Of a DNA stretch of 64,000 nucleotides, positions 42,223 through 54,979 are shown in pieces. The DNA lies in contig JAECUM010017408.1 of the NCBI GenBank assembly GCA_016617855.1, forward strand, positions 1-64,000, written 5' to 3'. A program made the translations under genes and the position numbers. Numbering within the stretch: the first letter of the stretch is position 1; every line of letters starts with the position of its first letter. The notes below the pieces were generated by a model. The model saw only the letters and a list, made by a program, of their open reading frames with translations. It was not told the origin of the DNA and did not search any database. This DNA is from Megalonaias nervosa. Lineage: Eukaryota > Mollusca > Bivalvia > Unionida > Unionidae.

Positions 42223-44030
42223 GGAATTTGAAGAGAAGGAGAGAGAGAGACAGGAAAGAGAGAATGATAAACAAATGAAATCAAGATATGATAAAAACTC
42301 AAGGGATAGGAGTTTTCAGCCTGGTGATAGAGTTCTAGCTCTCATGCCCATTCCACAAAATCCCCATCAGGCCAAGTATTATGGTCCATACACGGTTGAA
42401 AAGAAAGTAAATGATTTAAATTACATCATGATACTCCTGGTAGGCAAAAACAAAAACAGCTTTGCCACATTAACATGTTAAAAGAGTATATTGAAAGAGA
42501 TAGCCAAGTAAATCGTGCAATTAATTTAGTTGTACCTGTCCCACAAACTGAGGATTTAAGTGAAGAAATTCAGTTGGATACTGTTGATCTTGGAGCAACA
42601 AATTTTCAGAATTTGCAAATTATGGAAAATCTGGACCAGAAACTTTTACATTTGCAACAACAAGAAAGGAATGAACATAAACAGTTCTTATTCGAATATG
42701 AGCATTTGTTTCCAGATATTCCTAAGAGGACAAACACAATTTTTCATGACGTTGAAATTGTAGATTCAGAACCTGTGAAACAACACCCATACAGGATGAA
42801 CCCTCTCAAACGGGAATGCTTGAAAAAAGAAATTCAGTATTTGCTGGAGAACGATTTCATAGACCCCAGTAAAAGTTATTGGAGTTGACCATGTATTCTT
42901 GTTCCGAAACCGGATAAAACTTTCCGTATGTGCACTGATTATAGGAAGGTGAATAGTGTGACAAAAACAGATTCGTTTTCATTACCAAGGATTGATGACT
43001 GTATTGATAAAATTGGAAATGCCAAGTACGTCACCAAATTTGACCTTCTGAAAGGATTTTGGCAAATTCCACTTACGGAAAGAGCAAAAGAAATTTCGGC
43101 ATTTATGACTCCAGATGGACTCTATCAATATAAAGTAATGCCATTTGGGATTAAGGGTTCTCCACGTACTTTTCAACGTTTGATGAATATGTCATTACCT
43201 CTGGTCTAGATAATTGTGATGCTTATATTGATGATGCCATCATCTACAACGACACCTGGAAAGAACATCTAGCCACGATTCGGAAATTCTTCGACAGACT
43301 CACTGATGCAAATTTGACAATGAATTTATCTAAAAGTGAGTTTTTCCGTGCTTGTGGAACTTTTCTAAGACATATTGTGGGACATGGTCAAGTTAAACCT
43401 ATAGATGCTTTAAAGGTCATGGCTATCTCTGATTTCCCTATGCCTGTTCGTAAAAACCAACTGATGCAATTTTTGGGTATGGCCGGATACTATCGAAAGT
43501 TTTGTTCCAATTTTTCCAATATTGCTGAACCCCTGACAAACATGTTAAGTAAGAAAAACAAGTTTCTTTGGACTGAAAAATGTCAGGAGGCTTTTGATAG
43601 ATTAAATGCCATACTCAAAAGTGCGCCGCATCTCACAGCTCCAAATTTCAATCAGTCTTTTAAATTATCTGTGGATGCAAGTGATGTTGGGGTTGGAGCA
43701 GTATTGATTCAAGAAGACAGAAATGGTGTTGATCACCCAGTGTGCTATTTCTCTAAGAAATTAAATAAGCACCAAAGAAATTACTCAACAATCAAGAAGG
43801 AATGTTTGGCTTTAATATTGGCATTACAGCATTTTGAAGTTTACATTAGTTCAGCTCCTTCTTCAGTTGCTGTGTTTTGTGATCACAGCCCCCTTACTTT
43901 CATCGAGAAGATGAAAAATAAAAATCAAAGATTATTAAGGTGGAGTTTGTTTTTGCAGGAATATAATCTTGACATCAGGAACATCAAAGGAAAAGACAAT
44001 TTGATTGCAGATGCACTTTCCCATGTATAG
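42215..44030 (+). pseudogene. pol: gypsy-1 integrase C-terminus, reverse transcriptase and RNase H
   Basis: Integrase tail: SFQPGDRVLALMPIPQNPHQ and KYYGPYTVEKKVNDLNYI (GPY/F module). RT: MCTDYRKVNSVTKTDSFSLP, FDLLKGFWQIPLTERAKEIS, VMPFGIKGSPRTFQRLMN and, after a shift near 43205, AYIDDAIIYND with the YxDD catalytic core. RNase H: LSVDASDVGVGAVLIQEDRN and KKECLALILALQHFEVYISS, ending at KGKDNLIADALSHV and a stop. Three or four frame lesions. No integrase follows RNase H, confirming the reversed order. Confidence 0.9.
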
Positions 44031-44153
44031 AAATATTATTTCAGATACACTATGTATAATTCTTAAGAATTTTCTTATGTAATTTTATTTTACCTCGTGT
44101 ATAATTTGCATATGGTGAAAAGAAAGCTTTATTATATAAATCTTTCTTTTTCG

Positions 44154-44167
44154 TTGGGGGGGGGGAG
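44154..44167 (+). promoter_or_regulatory. polypurine tract of gypsy-1
   Basis: GGGGGGGGGGGAG immediately before the 3' LTR, the expected primer site for plus-strand DNA synthesis. Confidence 0.85.
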
Positions 44168-45091
44168 TGTTACGAATATGCAATTAAATTACTTGTGTGT
44201 TAATTTTAAATTCTTTTTTTTATTGTTTTTTTGTTCAGTACATTTTATTGTAATGATAATTTTCATTGGATTTCAGTCTCTTTTCGGAAAATTGGCTTGA
44301 CCCGATTAGATTTTAACGTTAGATTAGCACTATTTTTAGCTCAGTTTTTGTAAATATCGATTGTTAACGATTGGCTGCTTCCAAGGTCATTTCGGCCCGC
44401 ACGTTAGCTGGACTGTAAACAGTCTTTCTTTTTTTATATATATTTTCACTGTGAGAATTTGGTTCTTGGATAAAGCTATTCTAGCTACGTGACAATTGGC
44501 ATATTTTTTATTATGCTGTTCGATGTTAAGAGACCGTGTGGCCCATCTTGCGAGACTGAGATGACGTTTTAGTTGGATTAAATACTTATTCCGAGAGCTT
44601 TCCAGCGAGTCGTATTCTTAACATCTTGAAGGTACAAGGTGTTTTATATTGTTGAAGCCAGATCGTTTTTGAAGTTAATTTGTTTTTGGAATTTAATAAT
44701 TTATTCTCTAGGAAACTATACAAGTGTACTTTTTTATAAAAAGTTCTGAGAGAAAGATATTCAGTGAAAATTTATTCTGGAATTCTATACGGAAACATAA
44801 ACTGTGATTCAATTGAGGATCTGTTACCTCAGGAGAGACATCATCTGACGTCATCGCCTCCATATTGGACTTTCATTGAGATTCAAACCCAGATTCTATT
44901 AGAACTGTTTAGTGATAGGACTTGTATTTTTCATTCTTAGGATTAAATTTTGGATTATATTCACAAACCGTAAGTCCTATTTCCAATTTTTACATTGTTT
45001 TCTAGGGAAATAAATTATTTTGTTAAAATATACAGAGCTTGTTGACTTCACTTTTTTCTCTTGTTATTATTGTACGAGCTTACACGTAACA
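44168..45091 (+). repeat. 3' LTR of gypsy-1
   Basis: 924 bp, same ends as the 5' LTR with scattered substitutions and small indels. Followed by AATG, matching the 4 bp before the 5' LTR. Confidence 0.93.
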
Positions 45092-45700
45092 AATGGCTGA
45101 ATCCTCTTTTTATAATCGAGTCTAGAAAAATTGTCAATAAAGCGCTTTTTCTGATAAAGTTGTTGGTTATTATCTATATATCACATTTATTTTCAGAATG
45201 TCCAACATCTGAAAGATCCATAACATGATTACGATTGGTTTCAACAACCAAACACGATACTTCAAAACATTAGTGTATTACGTAAAGGTCTTTTTTTTTT
45301 GTTGATTAGACTGGTTTCCGTAATGATCTGTTACAGTGTTTCACGAAACTATGAGTCTTGGAAGCAGGGAACCAGACTAACGGTTGATACACTAACAAAC
45401 AAGATTCCTTTGTATCAAATATACGCAACAGTTATTTCGTGAGACAGTCGTCTACTTCAAAACTCAATTTTTGTATTTTTCACTTAGTAAAATATTGATG
45501 CCACGATTTCATTGCAAAAGTAATAGTGAAACTTCTTATCATACTTGGGGATATCTCTTTTTTTTATTTTGAAGGGTACTCTCCCTATTGATCTTCACAG
45601 ACCAGTTAGGGAGGCCCTCCTGCCCTACATGTAAAAGTTGTGCTATATTTTATTTTTGTTGTATTATGTTTAAGTGATTTGTTAATTGTTTTGTTGTTTT
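45092..45700. other. no gene recognised
   Basis: AT-rich sequence between the gypsy element and the T-tract of the next retroelement. Confidence 0.5.
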
Positions 45701-45772
45701 TTTTTTTTTTTTTTTTTTTTTTTTTGTTTTTTTTCAAATTAATTTAATTTAATTTAATTTAATTTATTTCGA
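45700..45772. repeat. poly(T) tract and (TTTAA)n array
   Basis: A T-run of about 30 with rare G, then repeated TTTAA pentamers to about 45768. On the minus strand this is a poly(A)-like tail downstream of the ORF1 that ends near 45740, consistent with a reverse-transcribed 3' end. Confidence 0.8.
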
Positions 45773-47531
45773 GTACGAATACATTCTGTATACATTTGGT
45801 TCCATTCATCATCTAAAGAATCATAATCTTCCATTAGGTATAGTAGTTGTTGTTCTTGTTGTTCCATCAATTGCCTTTTTCTTTCTGTTGAGTCACTTCT
45901 TTTTTCATGTTGTTGCTGTTGTTGTTGTGAGATTTTATTTTGTTCAAATTCTTTTAGATTGAATGTTTGTTGTTGTTGTTGTTTTTCTTCTGCTTAGTTG
46001 TTGTTTGTTGTGTTCTAGAGTCCAATTGTTTTTGTTGTTGTTGTTCCATCAATTGCCTTTTTCTTTCTGCTGGGTTCTCACTTCTTGTTTCAATACATTC
46101 ATCTTCTTCCAGGAGATACTGTTCTTCTTTTTTGTTTCGCCTTTTTGCTTTCCTTTTTTCTCTTCTAATTTCAGCTACTGTTTCTAACAGGTCACTCTTT
46201 TGTATTTCTGTTTTAGTTTTTCTTGTTCCTAAAGGTAAAGCTGTCGTAGGAGTTTGATTTGCGCCTGCACTTCTTATTCCATGTTGTTGCTGTTGTTGTT
46301 GAGGGATTTGATTTTGTTCATCCTCTTGTGGATTTTGTGTTTGTTGTTGTTGTTTTTCCATCTGCTTAGTTATTATTTCTTGTGTTCTAGAGTCCAATTG
46401 TTTTTGTTGTTGCTTTTGTTGTTGTTCCATCCATTGCCTTCTTGTTTCATTTTGTTGCTGTTGTTGTGGGATTTGATTTGGTTCATCCTCTTGTGGATTT
46501 AGTATTTGTTGTTGTTGTTTTTCCATCTGCTTGGTTGTTATTTCTTGTGTTCTAGAGTCCATCAATTGCCCTTTCCTTTCTGCTGGGTTCACTTCTTGGA
46601 TCTCTTGGTTTTTAAAAACTCTTAGTTCATTTTGTTGCTGATGTTGTGGTTGTGGGAACTTGGTGTTGTCAATCCGTTGTTCTTTCTCTTTGCTTGGGAA
46701 TATAATAGTTGTTGTAGTTGTTACTGTTGTTGTTTGCCTGGGGATCGATTGTTCTTGTGGTTGTTTTTCCCTCATTGGCCTACTCACTTCTGCTAATGTC
46801 ACTCACTGGTTCTCTTGATTTTTTGGACATTTGTGTGGGGTGTGCCCTGTTTGTTCACATCTATTGCAGGTTCTATGATATATGCACCCTTTGTACCAGG
46901 TTTTTGTTAGAAAACCAAAAAGGTAAAAGGCTCTTTTTACGTCCTTCAGTTTGCTCTTTTCAATTTCGAAGATCCGTGTTCCATTATATATTCTTGATAG
47001 AGGAATAGTGTCCAATCGTGCTGATATAACCTTTATGTTAAACTTTTCTTCGAATCTTTCTTTCGTAGCTTGCAATGGTATTTCTAGAGGGATGTCAGAT
47101 AAATGTAATTCCCCGGTTTGTTTCTTTATTTTCCGCCTAATTGGTGTTGGTGTTTTTACTATCACTGGTAGTCCTTTCAGTTGTATTTCTCCGTACGGTA
47201 GTATCGGTTCTGTTCCCTTTGGTCTCAGTAAGTATCCTTGATATCCCTTTCGGTTGATAGAATACGTTTTCTCGATGTATTCCGGATTTATCACCTTGAA
47301 TGCGACGATAATATCTGCTGTACTTGGTATTCTATCTCTTGGTATGTTTGACATATCTAGTTCTTGTGTCCCTTCTTGGTATAGACATTCTATAAATGAA
47401 CCTTCTGTTGTTTCTATTCTTCTAATTTTAAAGAAGTTTTCTAGTTCTCTTGTGATCACCTTGTTTGCTTTGTGCATCGCCATTTTCTCCCGTGCAATTT
47501 GCTTCTCTTGTGAGTTGAGTTCACTGTTCAT
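45740..47531 (-). pseudogene. retroelement ORF1/gag-like protein with zinc knuckle and long Q-rich repeats
   Basis: 47531-46803 encodes NSQEKQIAREKMAMHKANKV, a middle domain (DIIVAFKVINPEYIEKTYSI, RLDTIPLSRIYNGTRIFEIE) and a CCHC knuckle CNRCEQTGHTPHKC. One in-frame TGA follows ENQ, and the same frame continues (46802-45954) as a Gln-rich region with near-identical blocks such as DSRTQEITTKQMEKQQQQ and NPQEDEPNQIPQQQQQ. A shift near 45960 leads to a short acidic end (LLYLMEDYDSLDDEWNQMYT). It is most like ORF1 of a non-LTR element or a gag; no RT belonging to it is visible. The Q-rich repeats expand CAA/CAG triplets. Confidence 0.65.
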
Positions 47532-49689
47532 CTTTTTCCGTAGCGTTCTGTCTGTAATTTTTTCTGTAAGATTTTTTTCCTTTTAGTAGTTTTCTTTTCT
47601 ATTTCATGATCCTTCCTGTCCTTTAGTCCATTAAGTCTCTCGTAGTTTGTTTTTAAATCTGTGATTCCTAAATTCCCAATTGGATATTTTCCTCTAAGTC
47701 TGCTTGGTCCTAGCCATTTTGAGTTTTATTTACCAACAACTTTACTTGTCCAACATGTGAATTCAGGAATTCTCTGAAACTTGTTTTTCCACAAAAAATG
47801 GTCCGTATCTGTGAAACAAAGCTCTTTATGTTACGAAGTACTCATTTCGCTTAGTTGCCTTGCTATCTTTAATTACATTTACGATTGAGTAGGTTAATTT
47901 AAGGTAGTTTAATTAGATATGTACACAATAAAATGTATCACAGTGTTGGATTCATCAACTGAAATGAGTTACCCGACATACAACTGGTGCCGCTGGTTCT
48001 TAAGCATGTAGGATTTGTATGCCATTTGACTTTTTTTTTATCCGCCAGCTTTTGATTCAAAAGACGTAATTATCATGATAATAGAAACAGAGCCCGATTT
48101 TTATTTAATGCAACAATACAACAAACGCTCCCTCTAGTCCGATATCAAAACATGGTGGGCACCTAATTAGGTTCTCAGAGAAACGCTCGCGGACATAGCT
48201 GTTACAGTAGATTGACACATTTTACGTTTAATTACAAGAGGACTCATTGCATTTATGATGACTACACTTAAAAGGAACTAAACAATAGAACTAGAACACA
48301 AATTTCAATTGATAAAAAAAAATTATTTCATTGGTATTTATTTATTAGAGTACTGCCTCCACTTGGTGTAAGTGACATTTTTATTGATCAAAATGTCCTT
48401 AAATATTGTTAATTGCGGTTTACTAAGAATGTCGTTTGAAAAGAAAATGTAACAAATTATACGACTTTTATTAAAAGTCGATATTTCATAATGTTGATTA
48501 AAATTTCCAGGTCCTATCTACTGTTTTCGACGTTAAAACAAGCGATATATGAAAAGTTTCCGTTGCCAATTTCGATCGCGATTTTCTTCAAGTTCAACAA
48601 ATAGGATCAAGTTTTGATATTTTCTGGTTTACAAAATGGCATCCACTCCTGACCCCGTGTTATAAGCGGGTTCGCGAGGTATCGAGGGAATAGTGTAAAA
48701 ATAATAATAATACTTTATTTATAAAGTGCTTATTTAGGCAAATTCCTCAGGGGCATAAAACATTCACTATATGTCCATATTTATAAAGGAAAGAAAGAAT
48801 AAGTATTAATTACAGTTTACTTTCACCGAACTGGTTGATTTTAAACTTGCTTTTTAGAAATGCTTTTCAGTGTAACGTGTTTAAAGCTGATTTATGCATA
48901 TGCCCAAGAACAGAAAAGAAACTCTTGGTGAGAGATATATGTTTAGATAGTTGTAATAGTTTTATGTTGAACATGGCAAGATTATCATCTTGCTTTTTTT
49001 CAAGTGGTAAGTGTTCCATTCAGAAGATCCTGTAAATGTCTGTTTCAATGCATTAGTTCTTGGTCTTTATGCTGATATTAAATAATACACAGAGGAAGTA
49101 TTGATGGCATGGACTAGCATATCATTCTGGTAAAGAGATATTACATTATTAAGGAGTTTAAAGACCAAAATACATCTATGTTATGAAATTCTTTTGTCAC
49201 AAAGGAACCAGTTTAAAAACTTGTCAGCAGATGGTGTCATTGGATTGACATCTATTATTATTCTAGCTGCATGGTTTTCAAGTTTTTTATTAGATTAATA
49301 CTAGTTTGTGTGCATAAACATATACTATGCAACAATACTTCATAACAGGAAATATGCAATTGAATGGAATAGTTTCCAGCATACATCGGTAGACATTTAT
49401 TTATTATTTGCATTAGAGTTAATTTGAAAGGTATAAAGTTACCGACATGCTTAGTATGATGATTCCAAGTTAGTTTATCATCTTCATAACATATCTGTCA
49501 ACCTTCAAGTTTCATGCTGGCAGAAAAAAAAAAAACATATTTGGGGTTTTCTGATCTCATAATATCCGCAGATTTTTGCAGACAACTCCCATGTTACCAC
49601 TCTGTGGCCTTAAACTTAGTAAAGAAAAGAGAGAAAACCAACAAGTTTTGTAAAATTTAACAAATAATGTATTTTCCTTGAATGCAAAG
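47532..49689. other. mostly non-coding; repeat fragments
   Basis: 47580-47720 may be leader sequence of the ORF1 element. About 48658-48690 has a pogo-like end (GTTATAAGCGGGTTCGCGAG). 48697-48760 (AATAATAATAATACTTTATT) looks like a LINE 3' tail. Nothing else is recognised. Confidence 0.4.
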
Positions 49690-50200
49690 TGAAAATTTAA
49701 AAAAGAACTTAAGAGCTTATGAATTAAATTCCAAATAGTCCTTAAAGTTCTAGCACAAGTCCAAATGTATAGAGTTCCAATTGAATTCCAGTGGTGTTCC
49801 AAATAAAGACCAATATTGAATACGTTTATGTGCCTGTAGTCTCAAATGTGCTAATTTGCCAATGGCCTGGAATGTGGCGATTTGCTAACAGTTTTGATGT
49901 ATCACAGTAATATAATCCAAAATGTCCCTTGACTGAATTCATTATAATTCCAAGTTAATGATTTAGGCTAAATATTATTAATCAGGACTTTATTTTTCCA
50001 ACGAATAGTTTAAACAAATATTTCCAATCAAATTAAAACCTGAACACTACAGTAAAACTGATGCCACTTTGGATGTTAAGGAAGCAATGAATAATACTTA
50101 AGTAAACAATCTGTACAACTCTCCACTTGATCTAGGCCACAATTACCATTTTTTTGTCAACTTAATAAAAAATTTCTTTTCTGGAACTTTTTAAGGACTC
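49690..50200. repeat. second copy of the unclassified dispersed repeat
   Basis: Matches 8425-8800, for example GCACAAGTCCAAATGTATAG, TTTTGATGTATCACAGTAAT and AATCCAAAATGTCCCTTGAC. Confidence 0.6.
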
Positions 50201-50220
50201 ACTCTTCAACTCAAACTGAC

Positions 50221-50268
<48 letters not shown>
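50221..50268. repeat. (AAT)n microsatellite at the LINE 3' end
   Basis: About 16 AAT units followed by GATAATGACTTTATTTAAAG. CR1-like LINEs often end in short tandem repeats, and this one is at the correct end of the minus-strand LINE. Confidence 0.85.
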
Positions 50269-50276
<8 letters not shown>

Positions 50277-50284
50277 CTTTATTT

Positions 50285-52435
50285 AAAGAGGGTAACACAA
50301 TTATCTGAAGAACTAATCTATGTTGAGGCCCTCATACAAAATAAATTTCTTTTAACTGAATCTCTGAAGCCACTGGATATACTGGGATTGGAAGAAGGAA
50401 ATAGAGTGGGCATTTCTAATCTCAACTGGAATACTATTCCAGAGCAAAGTTCCAGAGTATTGGAAATTTTTTAAAATAATTCCTTATTTGGTTTGGGAAT
50501 TTTGTACTGTTTGGAAGACGTAGATTGCAGGTGGGAGTATTACCAGGTAGACTATAATGGAATAGTGATTGCAAATATTCAGGAGCACTATTATTGAATA
50601 TCCTGTACATCAATTTGGATTTTCTCAGCTGGATTCGGTCTTTAATTGGTTATATTTTTAATTTATGAGCTAAATTTTCCTTGCTTTCTTTCTGGATTGA
50701 TATTTGCCCAAATGCTCTTTTTTGAAAATGTGCTAGTTTTGCTATGTTTTTATCATTTGAATTATCCCATACTGAATTCCATTAGTCCAAATAGATTTGT
50801 ATGTACCGGTTATAAAATAGTTTTCTGTGGCTTTCAGGGAGCAAATATCTTATCCTACTCAGAAGCCATAAACTTGAATTAACTTTTTTACTGATATATT
50901 TGATACGATCAGCCCGTGATAGGTTATTATCTTCCAAAACACCAAGTAGTCTGTCATGACAGACCATTTGCAACTTTTTATCCTTCGATGTCTGACATAG
51001 TTCATCACTATCAAGATTTGTTCTTTTTTGCAGTGTTGATATAAGTATTATTTTAGTTTTACCAGTACTTACCAACATGCCATTGCATGTGTACTAGTTG
51101 TCCAGTTTGTTTAAGGCATCCTGTAAAGAAATTTCTAGAACATGCTTTGTGTTTTGGATGTCTGACAATGTTGAGTCATCTGCATATAGATCTGTAGATG
51201 ATATTGAGTCCCTTAGTAAAAGTTGTAGGTCATTAAAAAACAGTATAAACAATAACGGACCTAGAAATGAGCCTTGTGGTATTCCATATCTAATTGTTCC
51301 AGGTTCAGACAGAACATTATATATAAACATGTTGTGTTTTCTCACTTAAATTTAAAATAAACCATCTAACTGAGCTTTCATCACACTGGTAAATTTTCAG
51401 TTTCTTCAAAAGGATGTCATGACTCACGATGTCAAAAGCTTTCCTGAAATCTACAAATACAGATACTATTATTTTGCCTTGATCAAGTGCTTGAAGCCAT
51501 TATCAGTTAGGAAGATCAAGGCAGTCTCGCATGAATGTTGCTGTCTAATGCCTGATTGATTAGGGTGTAACAGCAATTGTTTGGTTAAATATGACATGAA
51601 CGAGTAATGGACATATTTTTCAATTAATTTTGACAAGTTTAGTAGTATTGAAATTGGTTGGAAGTAATCAGGATCATGCTTAGTACCAGATTTGTGAATA
51701 GGCATTACTTTATTTTCTCCCATAATTTAGAGGTTGCAACACTTAAATTGATTATGAATGTTATGCTATCAGAAATAGCTGAGGCTGAAGTTTTCATGAG
51801 TCTGATCATGTCCTGTAGCTTCCTTGGTATCAAGTTCACTGAAACATATTTTAACAAAGTCTTTTGATACTGGTGGGATAGAGAAACACACCTCCAATGG
51901 GAGTTCTGCAGAACTTTTTCAGTTCATTAAAGTTGTTTTCTATCACTGGTTCTTTTAACTTTGTGGAAATGTTGGTGAAAAAATCATTGAAAACATTTGC
52001 AATGTCAGTGCCATCAGTGATTATGGTGTCATTTACCAGAAGTGAGTGAATTTTATTTGTCTGATCTTTGTGTGTTCCACCAATGAGTTCATTTAAAAGA
52101 CTTTCCAAACGGAGTTTGTGTTGCTCTTTTTGTTTTCAAGCATTGATTGATAATAAGTTGCTTTAGTTTCTTAATCGTACTTGTTATTTTATTTCTACAT
52201 TCTTTATACTGTGCATGGTTTCCCATTGCCTTGAATTGCTCTCGTGTTTTCATGGCATCTTGGATTTCAGGAGTAAGACAATCAGGTTGGACTTCAAACT
52301 TTACGCGATGTACTTTTAGTGGTGCATGCTTAGAGACTACATCCATAAATAAGTCAGTCCATGGAATTACTGATTCTTTCCCGGGAAATATATAAGTGCT
52401 CATTACAGAATACTTACACAAAGCCATTCATTGAA
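50285..52435 (-). mobile_element. CR1-like LINE, 3' part with reverse transcriptase, broken
   Basis: Leftward: 52089-52427 (DLFMDVVSKHAPLKVHRVKF, linker after the endonuclease), 51851-52108, 51469-51723 (KVMPIHKSGTKHDPDYFQPI, GIRQQHSCETALIFLTDNG), 51094-51345 (GTIRYGIPQGSFLGPLLFIL and LYADDSTLSD, the YADD active site) and 50782-51078 (SRADRIKYISKKVNSSLWLL). Frames shift between blocks. The endonuclease is missing; the 5' side ends abruptly at about 52435 against an LTR fragment. An overlapping piece is at 58893-59220. Confidence 0.88.
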
Positions 52436-52768
52436 ATTTATTTGGAATTCAAAACTGGAATATTTTTTTCTGTGATTCAAGAAGAAACTGTTGACACATC
52501 TAAACTTTGAAGGTTACGACAGACGATATCGCCCTCAATTTTGAATGTCATCGGGACTCGAACTCAGATTCATTTAGGACGCTCTAATAATACGACATCC
52601 TTTTTAATTCTTGGATTATTTTCGGATTTGATTCGTAACACCGTAAGTTCCTTTTCCTCGTTTTTCACTTGGTCTTCTACGGAAATAAATTATTAGTTAC
52701 ATTTTACAAAACCTTTTTTGCCTTCACTCTTTTCTTGTTAATTTTAGTAAGAGCCTAGGCACGTAATA
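52436..52768 (+). repeat. 3' part of a gypsy LTR (gypsy-2), truncated
   Basis: Phrases such as TCATCGGGACTCGAACTCAG, TTCTTGGATTATTTTCGGAT and CCGTAAGTTCCTTTTCC align with the second half of the gypsy-1 LTRs and lead into a similar leader (CTACTCCTTGGGATATATCA). The upstream half is replaced by LINE sequence. Confidence 0.75.
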
Positions 52769-52935
52769 AGAAAATCGGGGGCTACTCCTTGGGATATATC
52801 AATTTTGGCTAAAATATTTCAGAAAATTTTCTTTTTTTGAAATTTAAATTCCCCTAGTTTTTTAAAAAAATTTCAAATCCCAAACATTAGTTTTCATTTT
52901 AGAAATCTTTAGTGAAATCAACAGGCTTTTTCACA

Positions 52936-54070
52936 ATGTCATCAAAAGTGGATATCTTTCTTTCACATCCTACCCAGGCACAGTTAGACCTTTAGAAAAA
53001 AAAAAGTTGCTTCATCTTGCCAGAAAATATGATCTTTCTGACGCCAAAGCTTCTTTCACGAAGCAAGAAATAAAAAACATTTTCGTCCAGTATTTGGGGG
53101 AAAAGAATGTTTTCGATAAAAGAGCTTCAGCTATGATTAGTAAGTCTGTATCAGACTCCGACACAAAAATAAAGGAATTGAAATTAAACTGCAAGATAGA
53201 ATTGGAGTTAAGACATCTTAAACTTCAGGAAAAAGGGAGAGAAAAACAAATGCAGTTGCAATTTGAGAAACACGAAGAGAGGGAATATCAATTTAGAATG
53301 AAAAGAAATAGATCTGGCAAGTGAAATGCACGTTCCCACTTAACGTACAAATTCAAGTTTTGATAATACTAAGAATTTTAGATTAGTGCCCATTTTTAGA
53401 GAAAAAGAAGTAGACAAATATTTTCCTTATTTTGAAAAAAGTTGCTGAAAATTTCAAATGGCCATGGGAGCATTTGACTCAGTTATTACAGTGTGCAATT
53501 TTTGCCAAAGCCCGAGATATCAATGTATCTCTGTCAGTACAGCAAAGTGCTGACTATGATCTGGTTAAGGAATGCATCTTAAAGGATTATGAGTTAGTCT
53601 CTGATGCTTATTGGCAAAAATTCAGGAACCATAAAAAAGAAGCTGGACAAACTCATGTCGAATTTGCAAGTGAAAAAGAGCAGTTATTTGATAGATGGTG
53701 CTTAGCCAAGAAAGTTGATCAAGATTATGAAAGACTTAGACAACTTGTATTACTTGAAGAGTTCAAGCACTGTGTCCATAGTGACATTAAGACTTATCTT
53801 GATGAGCATAAGATCGAAACCTTGGAAAATGCTGCTCGTGCCGCTGACGAGTATTCCTTAGCTCATAAAGTTCTTTTTGTCAGCAAGTCTTCAACTCAGC
53901 AGTCATCTGGTAAAAATTTATTTCAGCCTCATACGAACCCTTCTAAATCTCATCCTGGCACGACTTTTAGAAATAAAGCTTGTGATAAGCTTGATCAAAA
54001 ACCCCTGCCTCGTCCTACATGTACCTATTGCAAGAAGAAAGAACACGTTATTTATGGTCGCTACAATTGA
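52936..54070 (+). pseudogene. gag: gypsy-2 gag
   Basis: ATG at 52936 gives SSKVDIFLSHPTQAQL. After lesions near 52995 and 53325 it continues to a capsid-like helical region (NFKWPWEHLTQLLQCAIFAK, HKKEAGQTHVEFASEKEQLF, LVLLEEFKHCVHSDIKTYLD) and a damaged zinc knuckle CTYCKKKEHVIYGRY in which the last Cys is missing. The capsid-like domain resembles gypsy Gag proteins of invertebrates and is absent from gypsy-1. Confidence 0.8.
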
Positions 54071-54259
54071 AAAATAAGCACCAGAATCAAGACAGACCTA
54101 TTCCAAATACTCTTATTTCCAAGAGATCAAGGTCATGGTCGTGTATTGAAAGCAATATATTTGTTGGGCATCATAAACCCCAGTCTGATTTTATTTGTGG
54201 AGAATTATGAACCATTCATGTTCTAGGGTTCTATATCACTCTTAGGCGATTCGGTCAAT

Positions 54260-54740
54260 CCTATCCCTATTAAACGTTTTAAGGGATACAGGAGCTTCTC
54301 AGAGTCTTTTATTATCAGGCACTTTGTCTTTTTCTGAGAAGTCTTCTTCCAAAGAGAGTGTTCTTATTCAGGGAGTAGAGTTCGACCATGTTAATGTTCC
54401 ACTCCATTGTCTAAATTTGCCATCAGACTTAGCCTTAGGACCCGTGACAGTGGGAATGGTGTATTCTTTACCAGTTGAGGCAATTCATGTATTACTAGGC
54501 AATAACCTAGCTGGAGATAAGGTTGTGGTTAATCCATTTGTGACTGGCAAGCCTTGTTTGGGCCAGAAAGTTGATCCTATTGAAAAAGAATTCCCTGATT
54601 TATACCCAGGTTATGCAGTTACTAGAGCTATAGCAAAGAAAGCTCTTGAGAATGACATTGATCAGGAGAGTATTCCTTTAGCTGACACCTGTACTGGTCA
54701 GGCTTTTGATGACGTCACTTTTACTCCTTTTTTGGATTAA
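54260..54740 (+). pseudogene. gypsy-2 aspartic protease region
   Basis: 54324-54740 reads VEFDHVNVPLHCLNLPSDLA, VEAIHVLLGNNLAGDKVVVN and PCLGQKVDPIEKEFPDLYPG. The LLGNNLAGDKV block is typical after the catalytic DTG loop of this gypsy group; the loop itself (about 54270-54310, RDTGASQSLL-like) is broken by a frameshift. Confidence 0.7.
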
Positions 54741-54979
54741 TCAAACGGTATTGATCACAGTGATCCGCTTTTAACTATTCATTCTCCTTATTCTAATCAG
54801 GGTGACAAACGACAATCACTTGTCGTCGTACAGGAAAAAGATCCTGAGATCTAGTGTTTGTTTCAAAGGGTCATTAGTGAAAATAAAGCCACTGAAGTAC
54901 CTGTCTGTTACTTCATTAAGAATGGGATTCTTTTGAGAAAATGGAGACCCCCGAGGTACCTGCTGGTGACGAGTGGTGA

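Noticed and set aside
45963..46502. Hydrophobic frames on the plus strand rich in Leu, Val and Phe
   Set aside because: They are the reverse complement of the Q-rich minus-strand ORF1 (TTG/TGT runs) and mimic membrane proteins only by composition.
47254..47586. Plus-strand 110-codon frame opposite the zinc-knuckle ORF1
   Set aside because: Complement of a well-supported minus-strand coding region with no independent motif.
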